64,000 nucleotides of DNA, from positions 7,527,175 to 7,591,174 of the forward strand of contig NC_058058.1 in NCBI RefSeq assembly GCF_020085105.1, read 5' to 3'. The translations under genes were made by a program, and so were the position numbers. The notes beneath the pieces are model-generated. The model did no database searches. It had not been told where the DNA came from and worked only from the letters and a program-made list of their open reading frames with translations. Source of the stretch: Siniperca chuatsi (taxonomy: Eukaryota > Chordata > Actinopteri > Centrarchiformes > Sinipercidae). Positions 10,555 through 22,025 of this stretch are shown piece after piece (the stretch's first letter is position 1; every line of letters begins with the position of its first letter).

Positions 10555-11480
10555 GCTTATAACAATAGTCACGTATGATCGTAGTGCTTACTGCAATACT
10601 ACAGCTATAATGCTACAAGGCCAAGTATCACAACAGAAGAGAAGTGAGCAGATAATAGATGAGACTGAACAGACCCTATAGATAATCAAAGATTGCTACA
10701 TGAGTCTAACATGATCTCAGATCTGTTTTTAAAGCTCCAGTTCAGTATTTTCAGATGCACTAAAGTGAACTTTTGAATCACCTGGCTGCATTCTGAACTC
10801 AATGTGAAGTTATTATATCTAAGGATTTGAGTGGATTTACTGCTCACAGTATATGCTCTATGTACTACTTTCAGGCAGTAGATGTATATTTGGTATGGAG
10901 TGCACGTACCAAATCAAGGGCACAACTGTTAAGTCAGTATCTCAAATCATGTGGGGAACCCACAAAATAAAAAAGGAAAACAGAGATATCACCAAATATT
11001 ATGTTTTATTGACTTCAGCTGTTGTGCTTTTTTGTTATTTATAGGCTATTGACCTGCGTCAATAAATAAATCTTTGTTCTGACCTGATGAATAACAGTTT
11101 TCCTAACATACAAATGGCTTTTATACTATTGTCAATAGCATAACATACAACAATTTCTTCTTTGATGATAAAAGAAAAAAAACAATTATATTTAATCTGC
11201 ATACTTTATTTGGACATCTGTATATTGAATCAAAAAATGCTCATAAAACCGTAATTTTCATTTTAGAAAGCTTTCTAATACTTCTCAATCTTTCATGTTG
11301 AGGAGCTGACTGCTGCAGAGACCGCACGTGAAGCTAAGGCACGGTGAAACCAGACTTTTACCACTACGTCATTTGTACATCCAATCACATTTCTTCATAC
11401 GTATCTTCCAGCCAATCACAGAAGCTGGTTCACATGAGGCACGACATCCGGTTAGGTTGTCGCTGTTCAGTGTTGTCATT
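10555..11480. other. Intergenic, no gene seen
   Basis: AT-rich DNA between the repeat cluster and the msto1 promoter. Open frames of about 60 codons have no recognisable content. The last 200 bp become GC-richer and contain the presumed msto1 promoter. No TATA box could be assigned with confidence. Confidence 0.4.
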
Positions 11481-11549
11481 TCCAAACATGTCCATCATGT
11501 TCAAAGCAGATAACTTTATATTTTATCCTGATTGTTGATTTCAGTCACG

Positions 11550-14500
11550 ATGGGCAGCCTTTGTAGAGAAGTCATCACGCTTCAGTTGGGACATTATTCA
11601 AACTTTGTTGGGACTCACTGGTGGAATTTACAGGTGAGGAAGACAGTAACGGCTAACGCTAAAGCTAGCTACCTAGCGGTAGCGTTGCATGTGTTGTCAA
11701 ACTTTAGAGACTACGCTGCTTTCTGCTCTGAGCTGTAGAGCTAGCTAATGCTAGCAGCACCATGAATGTGCATTTTGTGGTCATTTTTAACAGACTGAAG
11801 ACATGCGATATAATTAAGCTGTCACACAGGAGTTAGAACATAAAGATAACATTAGCCGCCAGGGTTTATGGTGCTAAAGCTGCTAATTATCAAGACTCAA
11901 GTCAGCAGTCTATTTGTGATCAGATTATCACATTTTTTTTTAGACAGAAATTGGTGGGATTCTCTAGTAGAAGATACAGATTAATCACTTCACTTGATAT
12001 CTAGATAAATATATATAGTAGCCATTGTTTAAATGATGGAGATGTTGATACTGATTGAGTTACATCCTCAGTCGACATCTGCAACCTCCTGCATCCAGCA
12101 GAAGATTCAGTGTCCTGGAAAGATAGTTGTTGTTTATTGTGTAATGCACATACAAGTGCCCAGCCCACATGAACTTATAAGACACCCAAATTACTGTTGC
12201 AGTGGTGAAACATGTGTCAGACTTCTTTCATATAACATTACTTTGCAAACAAATAACTATGTCTCCTGACCAAAGCTCTAATACAATCTGCCACACAATG
12301 GCTCTTTTCCTAAAACCTTTGGAAGTTTGGGCTAATTGTGAGTTAGATAAGTAGCAGAGTAATGCAGATGCTAACCAGTTTTAGATTATTGGCCTAGTCT
12401 TTCTGGAGTTTTAACATGTCAGTTAATTTAATAAAAACAGTATACTAGGGCTGCAGCAAACGATTAATCGGTTAATGGCTTGGCTTCTGTATAACATCAG
12501 AAAACAGTTCAAAGGCCCATCACAATCTTCTCATCATCGGATGTCTTGTTTTGTCCGACCAACAGTCCAAAACCCCAAAATATTAATTTTACTATAATGT
12601 TAAGACAAGGAAAAGCAACAGATTTTCACATTTGAGAAGCTTTAACAAGAGAACGACTAATAGCTGCAGCCCTACTGTACAGCCTTTAGGATCATTAAGT
12701 TTCAGTGTTTTTTATGAATATAGACATTTAGATGTTATGTTGCAGTAATTTGTCTCTATAGTTTATAACAATTTATTATTGATGCAGTGTGAGTTATTTC
12801 ATTTTTATTTTGTATGATTTCCATTTTATAGAACCACATGTTCAGAATAAATGTACATGAAATAAGGATTCATCAGTGGATTTACAGCCTTGTTCATGAG
12901 CACTCTTCCCAATGCCCCACAGCAATCTGTCTAACCAGCTATCCCAGAATAAAATGATACAGCCTACATAACAGTCACAGTGTCTGAAACTAAAACAAAC
13001 TCCTGTATAAATCCTGTTTATATTGTTGTTGTTGTTGTTCTGCTACTAATTGGACTTCAGTTTATCATAATAGAATAAATGTTTTTCAGTTTTTGTCTGT
13101 AAATGTCTGCAATCAGTTAACACTTTGTTGTAAAAAAAAATGTTTGCATCTTAAGAGTTTATAAAAACTATTACTTATTATCTGCATCGTCACTACATTA
13201 ATAATAATGTTGAACTAGAAGTTGTGCACAAGCAATTGTTGGTTTTCAGTCTATTTTCTTTTCACCGCTGAGAGCACTGTCAGATTTGATGTTTCGATGC
13301 TGATTCGATTCATACATTTCCCAGCACCTCCCCGGTGGCAGTATCTCACTCTCATTTCTTCTTAGATGGAGCCGAATGTATTGTGACAGCTTCCAAGTCT
13401 GTGACAGTTAAATGACGATATGCTTGTCTTTGTTTGCAGGATGCGTCTTTATCATACGATCCAGAGACGCCACAAGATGACATCCAGAGTGATGTCGTGT
13501 TTCGTGAAGGACAGACTCTGGGCGGACATGTCACCCACACACCTCGCCTCATTGCCATGGATCTCAAAGGTAACTTTTCCTATCACATGCTCTTATCACA
13601 TGCTCTTATCACATGCTCTTATTACATGCTCTTATTAATGCTGAAAACATCCTCTGTGCTGGAGCAGCTTTATTTTTTCTTGGTGTTTTGATTTAAATGA
13701 TTCCTATTTTGTGTACTAGTTTAATGGCTTCATCAAAGGTCATGTTTTTGTTGTTTAGATTCCTTAAGTGGATACAGTTTCATACAGTAACGTGGATGTG
13801 TATGGTGCTTGGTAAGGTGAATCACCTGCTCTTTGCCTGTCACACTCTTGTCTGTAACAGGAAGTCTTCGGACTCTACGGCTGGAGGGAAGTCTGTATGA
13901 CACTGGCAAAGACACCTCTGCTGTCACATGGTAAATAAGAGACTCTCTGTATGTGTAGTATTGCCTGTCTGTGTTTACAGATTTCAGGGCCCAACATATT
14001 TTGTCACCACTGGTGGATTATTGCAGCTTTAAACATTGTTGGGATTTTCTGTGAAACGCTTGTTTGGCACCTTCAGTTACACATTTGTTTTTGGTGCAAT
14101 TAAATACTATAAGTTCAACAGCAACAATCCTTTAGTGTTTTTTACATAGTTAATGAAACCTACATTGATGGATATATCAGATCCAACAAAGTTTCCTTTC
14201 TTATTGAAGATTTTATTACCGGTATTGAAACCAAGAGTCTTTGTATGGACAATTCTTGGTGTTTTTTGTTATAAAAATGCACTCCATCTGGCAGGGAGGG
14301 AAGCCTCATGATGCACGAAGAAAGTCCTCCTGCGAAGAACCCCTTTCTTGAAGATCTGGACAAGTTGGATGTGAGTATTTATGGTGGAAATAAAAGTGAC
14401 AAGCAGCTTAATGACACATAACGTTTTTCCATCCCAATATTGTCTTGAGACAGTGACGCCAAGCATTTTGTAATAATGGTGTATAAGCAGCATTACTTAC

Positions 14501-17500
14501 AGCCTGAACCACGTGTGAAGAGCTGTTTGCTAAATGACTAAATCACTGTTCTATATTTGAATAAGTATCTTGATGTAGTATGAATTGCTTTTAAGTCATT
14601 GAATCAAAAGATCCCCACTAAAAGTGCAGTTTTCAAAGCTTTGGTATGACTAATGGCTTCCAAACAGGAAAAAAGTTTCTTGGGTACAAAGGTTTCCAGC
14701 TACATCGGACCAAACCATGGCAGGTTACTGGCAGAGAGAGCAAACCTGTCCACCGCAGCCAGAATTTACCAGCTTGATGGCATCCATGCTGGCATCCTTA
14801 CTGAATATTATTATATTCAGTAATTCTGCAGTAGAGGCATACTATTGGAGCTTGATATAAATATTCGCAAACAGTTAAGTGTCTTATCCTGACAGCTGTT
14901 TGTCTCCAGAAAGGGGAGAGCCTGGCTGATGCAGATGTTTTCTCCAGTTCCCAGCCTCGGTACTCACGTAAGAAAAACTTTAACAAACCTTCTTTTACAC
15001 TCTGCATGACATACGAGCGACCACTCTGAAAACTCTCCCATTTGCAGGTGCAGTGAGCGTGGATACTGTGAACAGCCAGCTTGCTCGAGTTCAAAAGGGC
15101 TACAGGCTGGAGGGCAGCGTGAAGGTGTGGTCCGACTTCCTCAGGATCCACCTGCACCCTCGCACCATCTCCGTCATCCACCAGTACAACCATGACGGGT
15201 AAAGTGTAATGTCAAGACTTTGTTGAATGAAACGAGGGAAAGCTTTGGGATTTCATTTCATGATAAAGTAAAGACTGATTAGAAGAGACTGATTAGAGTT
15301 TTATTCCAAAATAGCACAGGATTATGATTCGTAGCCAGATAACGCTGTATAAAGAAAACGCAACAATTACATATTCCTTCTACGCTGACAGTACAGTACC
15401 AGATTTTCTCCAGTAGATGTCAGGCTTTGCACAGATTTGGGCTTGAATCACAGACTGCTCTCTGTGGGCTGAATCTTTAAAGCTTGTTGCACTTCTGACT
15501 GCACCCCAAATAGTGACGTCTGTCCCTTTCACAGCTGATTAAGACATGGTGTTACATCACTAACTGGGGTGTGGCCATAAACGCAACATGCAAGTTTACA
15601 CTCCCTATTTAAACATGTTTAAAGGATGGATTGTGTTTTAGTCAGTGGGTCAAATATGGGTCTCAATACAGCTCTATATTTGTATTTGTGGGTGTCCAGG
15701 GAGGCACATCGTCTGGAGGCTTTTGGCCAGGGAGAGGCTCTCCTGCAGGGGCCGGTGCTCGAGGAGCTGGAGGATAAACTACACTTCTTTGTAGAGGAGT
15801 GTGATTACCTTCAGGTAAGTCATTGCTTTTTATCCCAATAATGAATTTATTTGTACTATATTATATTAAAAAGTTTTTAAACTCCTCTCTACTCATACAG
15901 TTTCATTCAGTTTGTTTCTTCTTTTGTTCCGTACCGATCATTTCATTATTCCTCCTCTCTCTGCATCCTGTTTTCCTCTCAGGGTTTCCAGGTTTTGTGT
16001 GACCTGGCTGATGGCTTTGCAGGCCTGGGGTCAAAGGTCACAGAGATGTTACAGGACTCTTATGGCGGAAGAGGCATCCTAACCTGGGGGTTAGCACCTG
16101 TCAGCCACCCAAATTCAGTAAGTCATAAACTGAGTCAACTCAGTCCCTACCTGGCTATTTTATCTCTTACTGTTTTGTGAGAGGTTGTGTAAAAGCAGAT
16201 GTTTTCTAAATGGGCTTCTGTACTTACAGTATTCTTTCTGTTCAACCAGACTCCAATGAAGGACCTCTACCACCAATTAAACTGCACATTAGGGACAGTC
16301 CACTTGGCCAGTAACAGCTCTTTCTTCTGCCCGTTGACCGTGCGCGGCGGACTAGGCAGACGACCCTCCTCTCCCATAGCATTCCCCCATCTAACTTATG
16401 ATGTGAGCTTTTAGATTTTTTTCATCACCGTATTATTATTTTCAGACTTTTATAGAGATATTTAATGGCAATATGTGGTGATCAGCAAGTTTCATTGGGT
16501 CAAATTTACTATTTTTAAGACCTTTTCAATGCCTTATTTTGAATTTTTATTGACTTTGTTTTCATTACATATTGATTAAATACATAAATTAAATTCATAG
16601 AAACATGATGATAAATGGAAATAAATCTGACCTCTGAACTAGCACAACACTAAACCACATGTTTAGACTTATAAAACTGGATTACTCCTTTTTAAGATTT
16701 AGAGTTTAAATATGATTAAGGACATTTTAAGACTTGCACACACACTGTTATAGGTGCGTATAGGCATGAATACATGGAAAACTGGAATCTGATCTTGTCA
16801 TTGTTTAACAACATCTGTTTGTGTCTGCCTCTCCTCTGGGCCAGCCCTCACTGTGGTACCACTCCAGCTCTGTCCTGGCTTTGGCCCTGGATGCCCTCAC
16901 TTTGCCTTACAGGCTGAGGAACAACAGCGTCCCCATGTGGCAGGTGGCAGATTCGCTGGCTGTATCTGGGAGAAAGGTGACTTACTGCTGCTGGATTAGC
17001 TCCATTATTTTATTTTGCTATGTTCACATCTCTATAGAGAAGGTTCTGAGCTCATGATGACCGACGTAATTTAAATTCTAGGTGGTGGCTGCTTATGGTG
17101 CCGTCCCCTTTCCCATGATGCACGGCAGCTCTCTCCCTGACGCCCTGAGTGCCTGCACAGATGCGCTGCCCTGGAAACCTCTATCAGCGTGCTCTGAACC
17201 TGATGATGGTCGTTGCTACAGCCAGTGGGCGACACTCAAAGGCTTTGCGGGCCAGAGACTAGTCAGGTCAGAATTTTATGAATAAATTTGTAATGTTACC
17301 ATGCTTTCACATATTTTAAACATAAGAATGAAATGTATCTAAAACATTGGCGACTACGCTGAGCATGTTTTATTTGTAGTAACATAACTTTATTTATAAA
17401 TCATGTGAAGACAAGCTGAAACACCATTAACATTTTTTTTTAAATACATCTTTAAAACTTTGAATTATCAAGGAAGAAAATGGCTTGTAAAAACAGGTAT

Positions 17501-17766
17501 TAAACAACCCCCCAATCATCACATTAAAATCTTCTTTCACGTGTTATTGAAATAATTTCCTTTCCATCAGCTCCCTGGCTCCAGGGACTCAACCACCCAC
17601 TCCCCTGCACAGCCTCCACAGTGGGGAAGACGTTCTGGCTTCCTACATCAGCTCTTTCTATCCTACAGCTCCTCTGTGAGTCCCCACAGTGTCGCACGCT
17701 GTGAACTAACAAATCATTTTACTTGTATGTCTTTAGATATATTTTAACACAACACTGGTCTTCTCG

Positions 17767-17817
<51 letters not shown>

Positions 17818-18328
17818 GGCTCTGCAGTTGGTGTCTACTCCCAGTAAGCTGACGCCACCTTTCCCTCAGATATTCAGTCAGTCCCTCGGCGCTGAGGGCT
17901 TCCTGCAGAGCCAGCCTCCCCCGCCTGGCTGTGAGCATATTTCTATTTCACTTTCCTCTTGTTGTCGGCCTTTTTGTCCATTTTTAACGTCTTATTTTTG
18001 TCTTTAAACAACTTTTCTTCAACTTTGATTTGATGGTTTTATAAAATAATCCTTCTCTGTCTCTGCAGCTCCGGCCCCTGCGGTCTCCTCTGTACCCGTC
18101 ATGACCTCCCTCCAGTCTGGGCCTGCACTCGGCTCGTGGCTGTCTGAGCTGCATCGTGGTGCCAGCACTTTTGACATCCGACGTGTGGCCCCCAGCTTCC
18201 TCTCCCAGGGGCCCGAAATGGCCGACTACCAGGAGGCCCTGGAGCAGCTGCGCCTACTGGCCCGCTGTTACCGTGACAACAGTAGTGGGGCGATGCACTC
18301 TTCCTCAGAGGAGGAGGATGATGACTGA
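11550..18328 (+). CDS. msto1: Misato homologue, mitochondrial distribution and morphology regulator (588 aa)
   Basis: MSTO1 is a tubulin-like protein linked to mitochondrial fusion, distribution and network shape. Exons: 11550-11633, 13440-13569, 13861-13930, 14295-14370, 14910-14967, 15048-15198, 15700-15814, 15983-16117, 16250-16402, 16845-16976, 17082-17266, 17571-17675, 17818-17930, 18069-18328. All have GT-AG borders and phases agree across every junction. The N-terminus [20 protein letters not shown] is the diagnostic misato start (human [20 protein letters not shown]). Other conserved blocks are [34 protein letters not shown] (about residues 193-201), [28 protein letters not shown] and PLSACSEP. 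The C-terminus ends in an acidic EEEDDD tail. The length is close to human (570 aa). The exon 13 acceptor is formed by a (CT)n microsatellite, and intron 4 holds an unexplained exon-like frame. Confidence 0.95.
12447..12673. mobile_element. MITE of the GATTAATCG family, msto1 intron 1
   Basis: It begins AGGGCTGCAGC and ends GCTGCAGCCCT, an exact 11-bp inverted repeat. The interior carries CGATTAATCGGTTAAT next to the left end and GTCTTGTTTTGTCC. About 227 bp, non-coding. Several relatives occur elsewhere in the window (26.6, 41.3, 41.6, 48.6, 58.4 and 61 kb). Confidence 0.7.
17767..17815. repeat. (CT)n microsatellite at the msto1 exon 13 acceptor
   Basis: An almost pure CT run that ends in CTCTCAG at the intron-exon border (exon starts 17818). 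It therefore supplies the whole polypyrimidine tract of this acceptor. Confidence 0.95.
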
Positions 18329-19531
18329 CACTGGCAGTCTTAGGTCCATAATCTGGACAGACTGATGACTGCTAAGCTCAGTAACAGCAGCCTGTCGGCT
18401 TTGTTTGCCAGCCCGCATCCACTCATACGGACACAGAGAAGAAAAGGTTGGTGATGGACCAGGACTGAATTACACGGTAACAGAAAGAGGCGAAAAGTTT
18501 CTCATAAGCTGAAATAGACTGATAGAACTGAGCTGCAATACGCGATGAGGGAATATTAAGAAGTTAGACCTCTGCATGTACTATTCAGGAAGGTGATGGA
18601 AGTAGTCAAGTTTATTTATATAGCACATTTCACACAACAGGCGTACCCTCAATGTGCTTAATAAAAAGCAAGCATCACGAAACTGTATGGAATGTTACAT
18701 TCCCTCAAATAACGATTTACCTGTAATTAAATGTGTTTCATAGTAAGTGTACACTATCAAACGACTGTATTCACATGAAGAGATGTAGTTGTCACACCTG
18801 TTTTAGCCACAGGCACTTGAAAGAGTTCATAGCACAGATGTTGACACTTTAACCAGAGTTCTCGTGATCATATAGGAAGCTGCTTACCTTATCTCAATGC
18901 CACAGCCCAAAGTGACCAGCAGCCAGAAAAAGCAACATACCAATTTTATATTAAACAATTTAAAGCCAGCAACCTCAAGTGCTTTGTATTTTTACTTTAT
19001 GATTTGAAAAATTGGAATCAACTTTCAGCACACTGTTTTTTGTTTTGTTTTAGACATTTAACTTTGGTTAGAATATAGTTTTATGCAGTTAAAGGATAAG
19101 GTTATTCTGTATCTTCTTATTGTCAAATCCCATGAAAAGAGCAAAACAAACGGTTTTCTGACTCCCCTATTCTGCCTGTGGCATTCAGCCCCAAACACTG
19201 AAGTAGTAAATCTTAAAAAACTGGTAATGAAAATATGTGGGGGGGGGGGTTTAAAGGCTACAAAATTTTCTTCAGGGTATCTGCAGATTTTTAAGTACAA
19301 ATGTAATGACCTATAAGACCTTTTTAATAGGAAAGGAAAAAATAATACCATCACCGCGGCAAAAGAAATCGACGAACTAGACTACAGTATACAGCGTTAT
19401 TGAGTTTTATTGAATTTGAATAACTGAAATATTCAGTGCACATTAGCTAACATAACTACCTTCTCATTAACGAAAATAAAACTGTATGGCGGTAGTCGGA
19501 TGAATGGTAGCTGAAGGCTTCGCCAGAGCGG
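18329..19531 (+). other. msto1 3'UTR and flank, with a LINE/SINE-like tail piece
   Basis: No gene is seen. The 3'UTR of msto1 starts here. At about 18603-18670 the sequence AAGTTTATTTATATAGCACA resembles the 3' tails of fish L2/SINE elements and is probably a short fragment. A G-run lies at about 19239-19248. Confidence 0.4.
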
Positions 19532-20318
19532 CAGTGGTGGTATTCAGATCCTTTCCTGAAGTAAAAGTACTAATACCACACTGTGAAAATACTCCACTAC
19601 AAGTAAAAGTCCTGCATTCAAAACTTTAATTAAGTCAAAGTAAGTAAAGATCATTATCAGCAAAACATACTTAAAGTATCAAAAGTAAAAGTACTCGTTC
19701 TGCAGTAAAATGTTCCCTGTCAGTGTTTTATTATCATATCTGATGTTTCTGGATTGATATTACTGCTGCATTCATGTGTATGTTGCATTTTACTGATGTA
19801 GATGTTTAAGGTTGAGCTGATTTTAACTACTTTATATACTTTTGGGTAGTTTAATCTACAGCAATGCATTATGGTCTATAAGATCATCATGTTTGTAGCG
19901 TTGCTGTCCTGTGAGAACCACGTGTCTCTAAAGTTTTCATGAACTCAGAAAAACAGCCTGTTTTTCGGATTTGTGGCGATGCATTTTCCAGCTCATCCAG
20001 GGAGAGTTTAAATAGTTTATTTAGCTTATGAGGAAGGAGAATTTTCTCAACCCACAAAGGAACTTAATCCTTCAGTTCATCACAAACATTCACCAAATTT
20101 GGAGATACATGGTTTTCACTGGAGAGGAAGGGTATGAAAAACTGTCATCTGAAAAATGCCAAACTGTCAAATGTAGAGGAGTAAAAAGTACAATATTTGT
20201 CTCTGAGATGTAGCGGAGTAGAAATCAGCATGAAAAGAAAAGACTCAAGTACAAGTGCCTCTAATATGTACTTAAGTACAGTACTCGAGTAAATGTACTT
20301 AGTTACTTTTCACCACTG
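19532..20318 (+). mobile_element. Complete non-autonomous hAT-type element (787 bp)
   Basis: It starts CAGTGGTGG and ends CACCACTG, giving short terminal inverted repeats. It is flanked on both sides by the identical 8-bp sequence CAGAGCGG (19524-19531 and 20319-20326), the target duplication size of hAT transposons. No transposase frame is present. Subterminal repeats rich in AAAGTA and AGTAC motifs match copies at 10.1 kb and 36.4 kb and a fragment at 42.5 kb. Confidence 0.9.
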
Positions 20319-20326
20319 CAGAGCGG

Positions 20327-20599
20327 ACCAGTAGACAAATCATCTCTAGTACGTGACTTTACAGCCAAACCAGCAGCAGCGGACGACTCGATTAATGGCG
20401 CTTGTGCTTTTGAGATGTCATGTGAGAATCCGTGCTTACTATTGTTCCAAGTTTCAATGTTTAGCGACAGTGTTTCACATCGCGCCTCTGTAACTTGTTA
20501 TTGAATTTGCATTGCCCCGTGGCTGCGCCTGCACTGCTCGCAGCGTCGTGTTCTCGGTGTTTTCCTTTCCACCCCTGCAGCCCTCAAATCAGAAGCTGT

Positions 20600-20635
<36 letters not shown>

Positions 20636-22025
20636 TCTTCTTCTGGGTTAAATTGCGGATCACAGCCTGTGACAAGGCGTACTACCGCAACCTACCAGCC
20701 GGAGGCTACGCTGCCTATCAGACGGTGCGGAAATGGCCATTTTTATATATAAAATACCGGTAAAACATAAAAACTGAAGGAATAAACCTCCAACGCTCAT
20801 TCATTTTGCACCAGTTCAAATTTAAGGCCTTCCCTCCAACTCCAGACATTTTAAGACCTTGAATTTCAAAAACTAAAGACGTTTTAAGACTTTAAGGATC
20901 CGCAGGGACCCGGTTCTTAAGGAGCTGGGCTCTGCAGTTTTTAGTGAACAGGAGTAAATGGTGTATTTGGGACTATTTTCAGCAGTGGATTAATACACAT
21001 TTGGTGCTCTAACAGGTAATTATGGCAGCAGGACGGTGCATGTGAGAGTGACCCAAAATAAAAACTGCTCATGTTCATGGTACTATAACCCGATGCAATG
21101 GTGTGGCTCACTGATCTTTTTGGTAGTTTCTTTTTGGGCAACACTGGAGCTTTATGGCACAGGAGTTTGCTCCATCAGGCTCTCGAAACACAGGCAATAC
21201 TCCGTTCATTGTTTTGGTCTTTTCATCAGATTTGTTGACAACAAAACTATATAACATCACTTGCCTTTATCCTTAACTATCTCCCTTACAATTGAGAAGG
21301 GTAACTTTAGCCTGTTGACCATATAAAACCACAGTAATTTCATTTATTAGTTCAATAAGTCTATCAATGTTATAACCATCTACAAATGGAAACCTTGAAC
21401 CATAACTGGTTTGCCACGCACTATTCCAGTTTGTCTATAATAACACTGGTTTCAAAGAAATGTGTTTATAGACAAAAGGAAATCAAACAGCCCTGAGAAA
21501 TTTGCTCCAACTACAGAAGTACTCATATCATGCCAAATCTTTATCAATACCTACCTCACTGACTTTGAATCTGTCACTGATAACAAAAATACATAAATCC
21601 ATTGACAAATGCATTACAGGCATTTTTTTTTTATTTGAAATAAAATGATACAAGGATTTCACAAAAGGTGAGAAGATGTTAGAACATATTCCCACCCAGC
21701 ATTTTGACAACAGTATGCTTCTATTTTTGATTAAAAAAAGGCTAAGACACATACCATACCATCATTTAAACTTATAAAACTGAGATTGCACCCTGTTATT
21801 TTACAGACACCTCCATACAAGACAGCTCTAATGAAAAAATATGTAGAGTAAAAGTCAAATGAAATGGAGTAGCGTGTGCATAAAAGACATCGAGCACGAG
21901 TGCCTGGTATTCTACAGCTATTTATCAAAAAACAGGAGGCGGGGATAGTGTTGTGGGGGTCGGGGAATGGAGGACAGGGGGCGACACTGGGATAAGGGCT
22001 CATGACAAACAGTCCAAAATCTGAA
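20327..22025 (-). other. Intergenic and srsf4 3'UTR
   Basis: A (CA)n run at 20600-20632 lies in a GC-richer patch. No coding exon was found. The part nearest 22 kb should be the srsf4 3'UTR on the minus strand. It contains TTTATT, the complement of a polyadenylation signal, near 21625, although the true cleavage site is not established. Confidence 0.4.
20600..20632. repeat. (CA)n microsatellite
   Basis: About 16 uninterrupted CA dinucleotides in intergenic DNA between msto1 and srsf4. Confidence 0.95.

Noticed and set aside
11328-11538. Short plus-strand frames just before msto1
   Set aside because: They overlap the presumed msto1 promoter/5'UTR and show no homology; the conserved misato start is at 11550.
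17723-18007. 94-codon frame with a long Ser-Leu repeat
   Set aside because: Produced by the (CT)n microsatellite and the wrong frame of msto1 exon 13.
20495-20763. Frames with Thr-His repeats
   Set aside because: Translation of the (CA)n run in intergenic DNA; no homology seen.
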